From positions 15,983,816 through 16,047,815 of the forward strand of contig CM064875.1 of the NCBI GenBank assembly GCA_032719365.1: DNA of 64,000 nt. Reading direction: 5' to 3'. A program made the position numbers and the translations under genes. The notes below the pieces were generated by a model, which made no database searches, had not been told where the DNA came from, and worked only from the letters and a program-made list of their open reading frames with translations. Shown piece after piece: positions 1 through 9,413 of the stretch. The first letter of the stretch is position 1. Each line of letters opens with the position of its first letter. The stretch is from Prinsepia uniflora. Its lineage: Eukaryota; Streptophyta; Magnoliopsida; Rosales; Rosaceae.

Positions 1-2833
1 GTTATACTACCATTTTACTTGTCTTGCTAATGTCTATGTCCCCAAGTTGGATTTGAATTTAATCTCACTTATGTTGTTTAGGTGGTATATTTTCCTCATT
101 ACCATGTAAAGTGTGAAATCAGAGGAGATTTTGTTGAACTAAAACACAACTATTTCATTTCTAAGATCTATAATTTGGACCACCTATATCTTGATTGACA
201 TTGTGACAGTTCTATTATAGGGTATTTGCTTCCCATGGTAAGGAGTTCCTTAACCCTCTATCTCCTTCTCATTCTGCAATGTTGTTTGATGACCGAAACC
301 TTTTTGCAATGTTGTTTGACGATCGAAACTGTGTATTTACAGAGTTGTATTTTAAAAGGTACCCTAAAGACTAAAGTAACATAGCATTCATTCGAAGAAA
401 GGGTACCCTTTTGACAATTGACAATTGGCATACCAACATAGCATTAAAAAAGTCAGAAATTCATATCTTTCATTTTTTGTATAGATCTCTCCATACATCA
501 CAACATGTACAAATGATTCTTTACACATTGCAGTGAGAGCATAGTTTTCAAAGTAGGTGAAGTGTCCAACCCAGTAACTTGAAGAAAGTGATGGGAGAAG
601 AATATTTGCATGATTCTTAAGGGTTCGATTAAGCTGAGCATGTTCAATTCTGTTTATTGAATAAGACAAACTTAAAGCCCCCACTAAGCAAGTCTTAAAC
701 CCAAAATTCAAAGCTTACAATGACAACTAATCTCTCCACTAATTATTAGGAGATCCCATTAGAGAAAGACTTGTTCTTGGGTTAAAATTCTCCACCTAAT
801 CTCATCCCATGAAAGCTCCACATCCACATGCAATCTCTTTCTAACTGTGTTGTTTAAGTGTTTCTTAATTTAGAGGCAAGATGAAAGCTTGGCAATATTT
901 TAATGACAAAATGGTAAAAGACTGAGGCAGTGTAACACAACTGAATTGACCACCCAACTGAGTTTGCAGCAATTGGGAGAAAACCCTAACCCCTTGACAC
1001 TTCATATTCAAGGATTATTGTGACATTCTGCCTTCCCTTTCTCAAAACCCTAGTTAATCTCAGTTTTCAATCATAATTAATTATCACAGATGACAAGATT
1101 TCAGTCAATTTGCAGCTTAATTCTAGGATAATCATGCTCTATTATGACTAAGATCATATAGTAAACATCAAATGGATATGAACCCACCATTAGGTGGGGC
1201 CTAATTATGTGTGAGATTATGTAGTCAAGAAATCACGCCGAAATCAATACTTATTAATCAGTACTTATAGTTCTGGACTGTAAAATAAAAAATTCTTCTT
1301 CGAAATTGTACCTATTCAATATATAAATTTTCAAATACAACGAATTAAAAGTGGGGATTAGATTAATAAGTAATTTTCCAATTTAATTCTTGAATTTTGT
1401 ACACGATAAATTATTATTAATAGTCAATTTAAGCCTTATCATTATATTCACACGTTTTATTTATTTTTCTCACAACAAAGTCACATATAAGGTAACTATA
1501 TATATATATATATATGATTCGATATGAGTGTTTTTTCTTTTATTAATGTAATCTAAATATTTTGCATCCAAATATAATTTTACGAAAAAATTGGAAGAAA
1601 TGTGACTATAATGGAGAAATTGGTCATTAATAATAGAAAAATAAACGAACTTCTTGCCTTACAGATAAATAATTATTATAAAATTGTAATAATATTTACT
1701 ACTATTACATTAATAATTTAAAATTGAAGAAAAATTGATAAAAAATTGATGGGGTAGCATAATTATGTGACCTTCACATGGCTTGTTACCAACCTCTTTG
1801 ATCTCAATAGGGATGGTCTATTACTTCAACTGCAGGTGGGTCAAAAATGGTGTCTCTGAGACGATCATGACCGTCCATTGTGTATACCTTTTTGGCGATC
1901 CTAGTCTACGTCAAATTCAAAGTAGGAAATGACAATTACAAGAATCCAAATCTTTGCACGTTTTGTGGACCATATTTACAAAAGTTTAAGATAGATATGA
2001 TCTCTCTTTCAGATATCAGTCCCAGATTGAAGTCCCACATTAGCACCACCTGATGAGTGCAGAGTGACATTATCAAACTATAGAATCCAAAATATTTACG
2101 TAATATAATATAAACGAATGATACAATTGTTATACCAGAAATTAAAATTAATTTAACATATTTAAACGTATTAAAACTCTTTATTTAGTACAACTTATGC
2201 TACTGATCGAAGTCTTTGATTCTTTTATTGCATAGTGGACCGAACGGAACTAAGAAATTGGATTTGTATGTTGTTCTATATGCTGAGGATTCGACTTCAT
2301 TTAGAATCAAATTAAGATTAAAGCGGGAGGCCATGGTGATGGGTTGTTGCACTAGTCTTCTTAAATAAGGTGGAGTCTAATGACTTTGTCTTAAAAGAAT
2401 TTCTATTAAATACATCGATCAAAATATTTAGAGTAAAAAATGGCATATTTGTAAGAAAATAAGAATTGTTCTCGTTAATCAAAATAATAGTATTTATATA
2501 TCCCAATTTTTGTGTGATACAATAATTTAAAGAGGAAATTATATACTTTAATAAGTCTCAATATTACTTTTTACGATAAAAAAAAATGATTTTTTCACTG
2601 TACAATGAATAAAATATCAATTGCACCTGTAACAGTGCCATACTTTCATTTACGTGAGATTTTGATCATTGAATTATTGGAATACATCACATGCAACTTC
2701 AAAGTTTTAACACCTAACCTACAACGTTTGGTTTTATATCCAAGCCAACAATTTCAATTCCAAACAACTCTGAAAACGTCAACAACTATAGCCAAAATGA
2801 ATGTATATACAAAAGTCACAACTCATCATACAT

Positions 2834-2840
<7 letters not shown>
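1..2840. other. AT-rich intergenic DNA, no gene recognised
   Basis: Long runs of A and T and stop codons in all frames. The few open frames (for example about 107 codons at 388-711 on the minus strand) have no recognisable domain and look like chance. A short TA microsatellite lies near 1.5 kb. I see no RNA gene or transposon terminus here. Confidence 0.6.
1497..1515. repeat. (TA)n microsatellite
   Basis: Uninterrupted TA dinucleotide run of about nine units in AT-rich intergenic DNA. Confidence 0.9.

Positions 2841-2886
<46 letters not shown>
2841..2886. repeat. (GA)23 microsatellite, 3' side of the zinc-finger gene
   Basis: Perfect GA run ending about 70 bp beyond the stop codon of the minus-strand zinc-finger gene. 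On the gene's strand it is a CT tract and would lie in or just after the 3' UTR. Confidence 0.95.
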
Positions 2887-2888
<2 letters not shown>

Positions 2889-2957
2889 ATGAATGACCAG
2901 TTAAAAGGGACAGGTGAAAAGAAAAATAAAAAGTAAAAATTTGGGGGAAGTGCATGC

Positions 2958-3785
2958 TTAGAGCTTAAGGGACAAGTCAAGCTTCTGCAACTTATCATCT
3001 TTCTTTAAATGACCCACACTACTATCACCATTCCACCACAACCCACCAATTCCTTGTGTAGCCGGAAAAAGCTTCCCACCACTAGTACTACTGGAAAACC
3101 TTCCAATGCCGCCGCTAGAAGAGGAGGATGAGGACCCTACTCCTCCTCCATGGACTTGAAAAGCATTGGTTTGTGGTACAAGGCTTCCAATTGCAGGATG
3201 TTGATCAATAGGCCGCCTCCTCAGCCACCCTTGATTGCTTTTACTATTATGCCCTCCATAATAAAGACTACTTGATTGGTAAGGCTTGTGAATAGTGGAA
3301 TGAACTTGAATCCCATGTGACCTATTATTGAAGGAGCCATGCAAAGGGAGAGAAGCCATGCTGGAGAATCTGTGTGAGAGCAAGCTTGGAAGCCTAGCAT
3401 TGAAGGCATGAAGATGATGATCTGGTTTGGAATTACTCTTGTGCCCTTTTTTGGCAAGTGTTCTCTCCCTCTTGTGAGCATTTTGGTGCCCTCCAAGTGC
3501 TTGTGAACTGTAAAATTTTCTTTGGCAATAATTGCAGGAGAAAACCCTTGGCTCAGTGTTGTTTCCATCATCCTGAGTTGTGGAAGTACCTTTGGGGCTT
3601 GTATTCGCAATCTCTGATGAAGAATTTGAATCAAAGCAGTGGATGAGGTTGAGTTCCGGATTCGACCCGTGCTGACGATGATCAGATTCTTTGTTGGAGA
3701 GGCTTAGATCCAATAAAAGAGGAGTGTTTTGATGAGCTTGTGGGTGTTGTTGTGATGGTTCTTCTTGTAGCTTTGGGGTTTCCAT
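2958..3785 (-). CDS. C2H2 zinc-finger transcriptional repressor, ZFP4/ZFP3-like
   Basis: Single-exon gene of 275 residues, the only convincing intact host gene in the window. It carries one plant-type C2H2 finger with the zinc ligands C84, C87, H100 and H104 and the plant-specific DNA-contact motif QALGGH (95-100), followed by a basic stretch (HKRER) that could serve as a nuclear signal. There is an EAR-type repression motif at each end: LDLSL near residues 25-29 and LDLSLKL as the last seven residues. One QALGGH finger with terminal EAR motifs is typical of the small nuclear ZFP1/3/4/7 proteins, which bind DNA and recruit TOPLESS-type co-repressors; members act in hormone response and trichome or organ development. 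The rest is low-complexity Ser/Gly/His-rich sequence, including a poly-Ser run near residue 220. The start is the first in-frame ATG, with an AG-rich leader upstream. No break is seen. The exact paralogue is not decided. Confidence 0.9.
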   Translation of the reverse strand: METPKLQEEPSQQHPQAHQNTPLLLDLSLSNKESDHRQHGSNPELNLIHCFDSNSSSEIANTSPKGTSTTQDDGNNTEPRVFSCNYCQRKFYSSQALGGHQNAHKRERTLAKKGHKSNSKPDHHLHAFNARLPSLLSHRFSSMASLPLHGSFNNRSHGIQVHSTIHKPYQSSSLYYGGHNSKSNQGWLRRRPIDQHPAIGSLVPQTNAFQVHGGGVGSSSSSSSGGIGRFSSSTSGGKLFPATQGIGGLWWNGDSSVGHLKKDDKLQKLDLSLKL

Positions 3786-4019
3786 AATCGAGACCTCTGA
3801 GAGGTTCTTCTTGTGATGAGATGCCTGGAGTTTTGTGTAGTTTGGACTTTGGACTAAAATTTTGAGAGAATTGTCTTCTTCTTCTAAGTTATGAGAATTG
3901 AGGGTCTAATATTAATATGCAGTAAGAAGAATATGATTTGTTTTTATGTCCTATGTATAGAAGGATATAGAGCCACTGTGTTACAGTTAAAAGGTCTTAA
4001 TTTAGCAAAACTTAAGGAA

Positions 4020-4022
<3 letters not shown>

Positions 4023-4079
<57 letters not shown>
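4023..4079. repeat. (GA)28 microsatellite, 5' side of the zinc-finger gene
   Basis: Perfect GA run lying about 240-295 bp upstream of the zinc-finger start codon. On the gene's strand it is a CT tract in the 5' UTR or proximal promoter. Open frames through it (Arg-Glu or Ser-Leu repeats) are artefacts of the repeat. Confidence 0.95.
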
Positions 4080-4080
<1 letters not shown>

Positions 4081-4753
4081 CCCTATAAAGCATTTTGATT
4101 GAAACTTATGAGGGACATAATCCATGTACCACTTTATCTTGCATATACCCCTTCCTATTGAAACTTTTGTATGTCTAATTCCCACTCCTGTCCTTAACAT
4201 TTCATGTCTTTAGGGTCTTCTCAACCTTTACTAGGCCTACCCTATACATACTACTATCATGGAGATAACTTATGACACACACTAGAGATATATTCAACAA
4301 AACATAAGGCAAATCTTTTAAATAACAGCTATGCTTTCAAATCATTTAGTGTACCACCCCTAAGCTTTCTATTTTTTTTTCCTATCTCTTCCCTCAATCT
4401 CTTTTTTTGTTAAATTTTTCGATGAGTTCTAATTTATCTGAAATGGGACAATGCAGATGAGAAATATACACCATATGGTCAAGAACAATTTAAAAACTGA
4501 TTTAAGTTCTAAAAAATCAAGTTGTTAAAAAAAATTAAAAAAATTGGCCTCACATAAGGTAATAATTTGTGGTGCAGCTAAGTTAAAGTATGTCCTCATT
4601 TAAGACAAATCAACATTATCGCAAAATTTAGCCGAAAATGTAATGAAGGGTAAACATTAAAAGAAATAAAAGACTAAAATTTAAAATTTAAAACCACAAC
4701 TATAACAATGTTATTCAAAATAAATCATATAATAGTAAATTGTAAACTGTCCT

Positions 4754-4766
4754 AATATATATATAC

Positions 4767-4831
<65 letters not shown>

Positions 4832-4840
4832 CATATATAT
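4754..4840. repeat. TA-rich compound microsatellite
   Basis: TA runs broken at regular intervals by an ATAC step, giving a higher-order repeat of roughly 20 bp. The rest of 4080-4884 is AT-rich DNA with no gene. Confidence 0.9.
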
Positions 4841-4884
4841 TTTATTTTTGATGATTCGTGAATTATACAAGCCTTTAGGTTGAT

Positions 4885-5058
4885 CAATGGTTTTTAGTGG
4901 TTCAAGTGGAAAGAGTCTTATTTCCTTTAAAGGTTTCGAGTTCGAATCTTGTGAATGGAGTAATCAACATTAGGGAGAGCTCCCTTGTATTGGGGTTCTA
5001 AGCGGTTCGAGGGTTAGTCCTCGCCTATGTACGAGGGATACCTTGATTTTTATCCCAA
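4885..5058 (+). repeat. tRNA-derived SINE-like repeat
   Basis: An RNA polymerase III box A-like sequence TGGTTCAAGTGG (4898-4909) is followed about 30 bp later by a box B-like GAGTTCGAATC (4938-4948). After it comes a non-tRNA body ending in a short palindromic CCTCG...CGAGG segment and an A-rich end near 5055. Internal pol III promoter boxes plus an unrelated tail are the layout of plant SINEs. No clean TSD was found, so the borders are approximate. Confidence 0.45.
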
Positions 5059-5400
5059 AAAAGGGACAAACTACATAAAAGTACCCAAACTACGCGATTT
5101 CAACAAGTATTTGCACTATAAAAAGTTTCAATTACGTACCCAAACTATCAAAATATAACATTTAGATACCCACCGTTAGTAATCTGTTCAAAAAATCTGT
5201 TAAATGTCCAAGTGGCATTTATGGGACAATTTTTCATGCTGAGTTGGACAACATGTGAATAAAAAAATAATTAAATATTAAATTATATGAAAAATAATTA
5301 ATAATTTAATTATATTAAAAATTAAAAAATCAAAATCAATTTCCTCATCTTCTTTGTCCTCTCTAACTCCACCAAACTACACAATTTCCCATGGCTTCAA
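5059..5400. repeat. Unclassified dispersed repeat (possible DNA-transposon end)
   Basis: Non-coding block opening with tandemly echoed phrases (AGTACCCAAACTAC, then GTACCCAAACTATC about 60 bp later) and ending in A/T-rich sequence. It has the style of a non-autonomous DNA-transposon terminus, but no matching inverted end was found to the right, so the class is undecided. Confidence 0.3.
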
Positions 5401-5689
5401 AATTCAGATCCAAAACCCAGTTCCAAACCCAGATGTATCATTGATTTCAATGCGAGTTTGGCAATTTCCCACGACTTCAAAACCCATATCCAAAACTTGC
5501 ATAGCAAGATGAAAATTGATTATGAAATCAATGATAGATCTGGGAAAGAGAGAGTAACGGTGGGAAAGGGGATAGGAAATTGAGGGAGATTAAGTTGATG
5601 GTGGGGGAAGATCAAGAAAGAACAGAGGGATGTAGTGAGAGTAACATTGGGCATAGCCAGATGAGGCAAGTGTTTGAAGGGATTGAGTT

Positions 5690-6270
5690 CAGATAAGAGA
5701 GATTGAATGAGGGTGTAATAGGGAGAGTGAGTGGTTGTGTTCGCCCAAAGAATGCGCTTTTACTTATGAGGTGTAGATTTGATACGGTCAAAATGGCTGC
5801 TCTTGAAACAAATTCTGGGAGATGCCAGCTGCTGATAAAGGTGAAGATTAAGAGGAAATTGAGGATGAAGATGAAAATTCTTAAAGAAAAGGTAGATGGG
5901 GAAGTAGTTGGAAAGCTGGAAAATGGATTGGAGGTACAGGTTGATGGTGTGTGTAAGAAATGGGTTTGAGAAGGTGATAAAGATGGAGGATTGGAAGAAG
6001 CATTGGATTTGGAGGAGGTTGAAAAGGAAGGTTTGTGTGAGAACCCAGAAAAAAAGGCAACAACTTGATGATGAGGTGGAAGAGGATGAAAAAGAAGAAG
6101 CTGATTATCGAGTGGAAAAGGAGGTTTTAGTGGGGGAAGAAGAAAAGTTGAATACAATAGAGGTAGCATTAGCAGAAGATGGTTTGGTTGAAGTTGTTGT
6201 AGATCTGGAAATGGTGGAACTTGAAGAAAATGAGCATGACTGTGAAGCTCCAGAACAAGGAGAAAAATGA
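5690..6270 (+). pseudogene. Decayed host-gene fragment (acidic/basic low-complexity protein)
   Basis: The plus strand reads as a once-coding segment. An open frame from 5703 contains PKNALLLMRCR, a non-random motif, then MAAL; reading must then shift frame to reach FWEMPAADKG, after which acidic stretches (EED/EEE runs) continue in alternating frames to about 6270. The long open frame on the opposite strand is a shadow of this codon bias. I do not recognise the parent gene with certainty. No intron or promoter is evident, so it may be a processed or transposon-captured fragment. Confidence 0.4.
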
Positions 6271-6376
6271 AGGGAGAGAAGTTAAGGTTACAATAGCATA
6301 CTTGTACTTACAAAATTCTCCTTGAATTCCTATACAAATGTGTGGGGTTTATTTGAAAATCAAATTTTTTAACTCT

Positions 6377-6381
6377 ATTAG
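6377..6381. repeat. Target-site duplication ATTAG, left copy
   Basis: ATTAG directly abuts the left end (TGACAAGACCC) of the split solo LTR. The matching copy is at 20524-20528. Confidence 0.8.
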
Positions 6382-7771
6382 TGACAAGACCCTCATCGAA
6401 ATCACCATCGATTTTCGTGAGAGAGGCTGCTTCCATCTAGCACAAACACACTAAAATTCCCAAAGTACTCTCAGTACAAATATATTACAAACCCTAGTGT
6501 CAACCAAGGGATAAACTCCCAGTGTCAGCACAAACGCAATCCAGGTAATAATAAACATATAAAGCACTAGACACAAAATAAAATAACTACTAGAACCTAC
6601 TCTGGTTAACTAGAAGGCACAGTCCTAGGTAAATGCCTCAGCCTCAATACAGCCCACGTCCTGAGATCAACATGGAGGGGATCAAGACCATTAAAACGTG
6701 TTAGTGGAAAAAAAATAAAGCCTTTGCAAAATTATTTTCCGAAATCATCATTTTCCCCTCCATTTTATGAAAACATGCATGTATAAACAAATACCATTGA
6801 TTTCCAATAAAACAGTTATTCACAAACCATGGGTTCAACTCAAATCACATAAAACACATAAAAGCCCATAGCCTACATTTCCCCCAAATCCCCGGTTGTA
6901 AACCATTTGAAAACCTATGGACATAACACAAGTAATAAAAGCCAAATCTCGTCCCACTGTTCCAACCAGCCCCGAAAGTCAAACACCGCCATGTTGATCC
7001 AACCAGCTGCTAGTCTAACAAGCCATAAAGTCAAACCTCGTTCTGTTGGTCCAACCAGCTACTAGTCCAACTAGCATTCCCTCTATACTACCAGTAGACA
7101 ACTACGGATCATGCCGAGTCTAACTCTGTCGGCACATGTTGAGTCCAACTCTGACCATGTCCGAGTCCATCCCTAGAAATCCTCAGTACAACTCCGGATA
7201 TAGTGATCCAATCACCTGAGGTTGACCAAACCAGAAAACAGTTACCAAAATACATTTACATCCCTGGGCCCCAGCCCAAAACCCGGTTTCCCAAAAACCA
7301 ACATAAAACTAGTGTCTAGAACCCACAATCGAATATGCATATATAAAACCAGCAATTTATCCAGAAAGAATAACCATAATCATAATAATGCCAACCATAC
7401 CATAAAACCAGTAAAAACATATAATTATGCATGAATCACATTTATCAAAGAAAATGTCCATTCACAGTACCTCTGATTGCCTAAATCTCGAGTCGTAAGC
7501 TAATCCAAAGTCTTCGGGGCATCCTGACCTGTCAAAGTCACACCTGAGGGTCACCAACATTCCATAACATTCCAAATATAAAAATCCCCTAAATCTCAGA
7601 ACTGAACACGCTTTCCGAGGAGACCTTTTGAACAAGACCGACCCTACCTCTAAACTCGTGCTGACGGGCTGCCACACGCCGGTCAAAGTTCTGGTCAACG
7701 TCTATGTCACGACATGACCCATCTAGCACAATATTGCCCGCTTTGGACCTAACCCTCACTGTTTTGTTTTT

Positions 7772-7850
7772 GGGAACTCACATGCAGCTTCCCAGTAGGT
7801 CACCCATCTTGAGATTGCACTATCCTCAACTCACTTAACTTTGGAGTTCC
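7772..7850 (-). other. 5S rRNA-like region in Cassandra left LTR
   Basis: Read on the minus strand it contains GAACTCCAAAGTTAAG and GATGGGTGACCTACTGGG, which match the plant 5S rRNA 3' half with few changes and cover box A, the intermediate element and box C of the 5S internal promoter. This is part of the LTR, not a functional 5S gene. Confidence 0.85.
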
Positions 7851-8125
7851 AACCAAACTCAAAGCCAGTGAGCTCCCAAAATGCCTTCCGATAGATAGAT
7901 ACATGCCTACACATATAAGACACTTCACTTTTCCATCCCCGAGGGATGTGGGATTGTTCACCATTCTTCGCAAGACACGGGTCTTACAATCCACCCCCCT
8001 TGGGCCCCAACATCCTCACTGACACAATTCTGGTCGGGGTCTAGCTCTGAAACCAAATTGTCACGAACCGACTCATCTAGCAAGATACTGTCTACTTTGG
8101 GCCCAGCCCTCACGGTTTTGTTTTT

Positions 8126-8203
8126 GCGAACTCACGTGCAACTTCCTAGTAGGTCAACCATCTTTGGATTGCACCAACCTCAACGTGTTTAACTTTGGAG
8201 TTC
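8126..8203 (-). other. 5S rRNA-like region in Cassandra right LTR
   Basis: Second, more diverged copy of the 5S-like block: AACTCCAAAGTTAAA and a GATGGTTGACCTACTAGG stretch on the minus strand. The differences from the left copy show that both LTRs have aged independently. Confidence 0.75.
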
Positions 8204-8353
8204 CAACCAAACTCAAAGCAGGTAAGCTCCCAAAAGGCCTCACGCTAGATAGATACGTGCCCACACATATAAGACACTTCACCTTTCCCTCCCCGAGCGA
8301 TGTGGGATTGTTCATTGTTCTTCGCAAGACACGGGTTTTATATTCTACATGCG

Positions 8354-8455
8354 TGACGTCAACCTTAGCTGACGTGGACCTGAAAGCTCTGACACAACTT
8401 GCCACGTGTCAGCTGACGTCATCATAATGCACCTGGTGATGTCATCATGACGTCA
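8354..8455. promoter_or_regulatory. Cluster of TGACGTCA-type (bZIP) sites in the chromovirus LTR
   Basis: In about 100 bp there are three perfect TGACGTCA palindromes (8354-8361, 8414-8421, 8448-8455), one TGATGTCA (8437-8444), one TGACGTGG (8370-8377) and a G-box CACGTG (8403-8408). These are core sites for plant TGA/bZIP factors. The block lies in the split LTR just beyond the TRIM and could be its enhancer; function is inferred. Confidence 0.45.
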
Positions 8456-8815
8456 AGCTGACATCATCAGCTCTATAGAGAAAATGGTCGCGCCGTATCG
8501 ACCAGCAGGAAAACCACCTTTGAAGGCTGAAACTTCAACCTCCAATATCTCCCTCATTGTTCAATCAAATTAGACGTTCTAATAGTCAAAATCTATCTAC
8601 TCAAGCCCATGAATCCAAATATAAGCTTAGAATTGAGAAACAATACTAGATTCCAAGTTATGATCCTCCAAATTTCGGCCAACTTCCTTTACTCACCATG
8701 ACCACCACCAGTCTGTTCCACCTTCCAAACTTAGCTCATTATGATTGTGAGAGTCCCAAGAATACGATCCCAGACTCAGTTCACTCTCAAATGTCCTCAA
8801 AATCAAGATGGGAGT

Positions 8816-9301
8816 TGTTGACACCATATCTGACCAGACCCACTGGGCTGTATACTTAAAGCCCAGACCCCACTCAAGGCCCAAAACTACCATACTTACA
8901 ACAGCCCTAACACCGAGCCCAATGCGGGATGCCACGTGGCAGCGTATCCACCATCGATTTACGTAACACGTGTCAGCACGTAAATTGAGAAGCATTTGTC
9001 CCACATCGGAACTTTGGGAATTGAACAGCCCACCTACCCATACATAAAGGGTACACATTTCCCAATAAAGGTAACTAAGTTTTACTACTACTATTACTCT
9101 ACCGAACTTACCATTTACTGCTTCCTCTTATGAACAAAGTAACTGACTTGATCGTCGGAGAGCCTTAGGCCGGCACCACACCGGTGCCCGTACTAACGGA
9201 AACCCGCGATCCACTTGAGTTGACAGGTCACAAGAGGGACACGCGTCATTTGGTGATTTGGCAACGAGTACCCGACAGTTGGAACATTTAACGCTTCAAC
9301 A
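8816..9301 (+). repeat. Tat element 5' LTR
   Basis: Begins TGTTGACACC and ends CGCTTCAACA, 486 bp, matching 19748-20233. The end CTTCAACA is shared with the Tat LTR at 31456-31892. Flanked on the left by GGAGT and on the right by AGAGT. Confidence 0.8.
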
Positions 9302-9413
9302 AGAGTTAATGGTGTTATTGTGTGTTTGTTGTGTATGGGTTTGGGGGCTTGCACGGGTCAAGAGAGTGAGAGAGTGAAAAATGAGATAGGATAATGATGA
9401 TGAACACTATCCA
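9302..9413 (+). other. 112-bp copy of target (chromovirus LTR) sequence between 5' LTR and gag
   Basis: Nearly identical to 20234-20345, which lies outside the element immediately after the 3' LTR and its TSD. It therefore looks like target DNA, not retrotransposon leader, and it occupies the place where the primer binding site should be. At 9413/20345 the copies part: the left enters gag, the right continues as chromovirus LTR. Confidence 0.6.

Larger units (their letters stand above)
7705..8342 (-). mobile_element. Cassandra TRIM retrotransposon (complete)
   Basis: A miniature LTR retrotransposon: two direct repeats of 284 bp (7705-7988 and 8059-8342) around a 70-bp internal region with no coding capacity. 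On the minus strand the LTR starts TGTAAGACCC and ends TCGTGACA. The internal region begins with TGGTTTCAGAGC (8044-8055), one mismatch from the tRNA-Met primer site TGGTATCAGAGC, and ends with a G-rich polypurine tract (complement of 7991-8000). Inside each LTR the minus strand matches the 3' half of plant 5S rRNA, including the pol III control region. A TRIM with 5S-like LTRs is the definition of Cassandra. Flanks GTCTA (7700-7704) and TTCTA (8343-8347) are a probable TSD with one change. It must move using enzymes from other elements. Confidence 0.85.

Noticed and set aside
388..711. 107-codon minus-strand open frame
   Set aside because: No domain, no coding-like composition, AT-rich context; likely chance.
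3891..4200. Open frames rich in Arg-Glu or Ser-Leu around the GA tract
   Set aside because: Translation of a dinucleotide repeat; no flanking domain or conserved start.
9252..9280. TGGTGATTTGGCAACGAG as a primer binding site
   Set aside because: It lies inside both LTR copies and matches no standard plant retrotransposon primer site.
8816..9413. A 598-bp LTR for the Tat element
   Set aside because: The direct repeat is indeed 598 bp, but only a 486-bp LTR gives a TSD (GGAGT) and the CTTCAACA end shared with another Tat LTR; the extra 112 bp is better read as target DNA.
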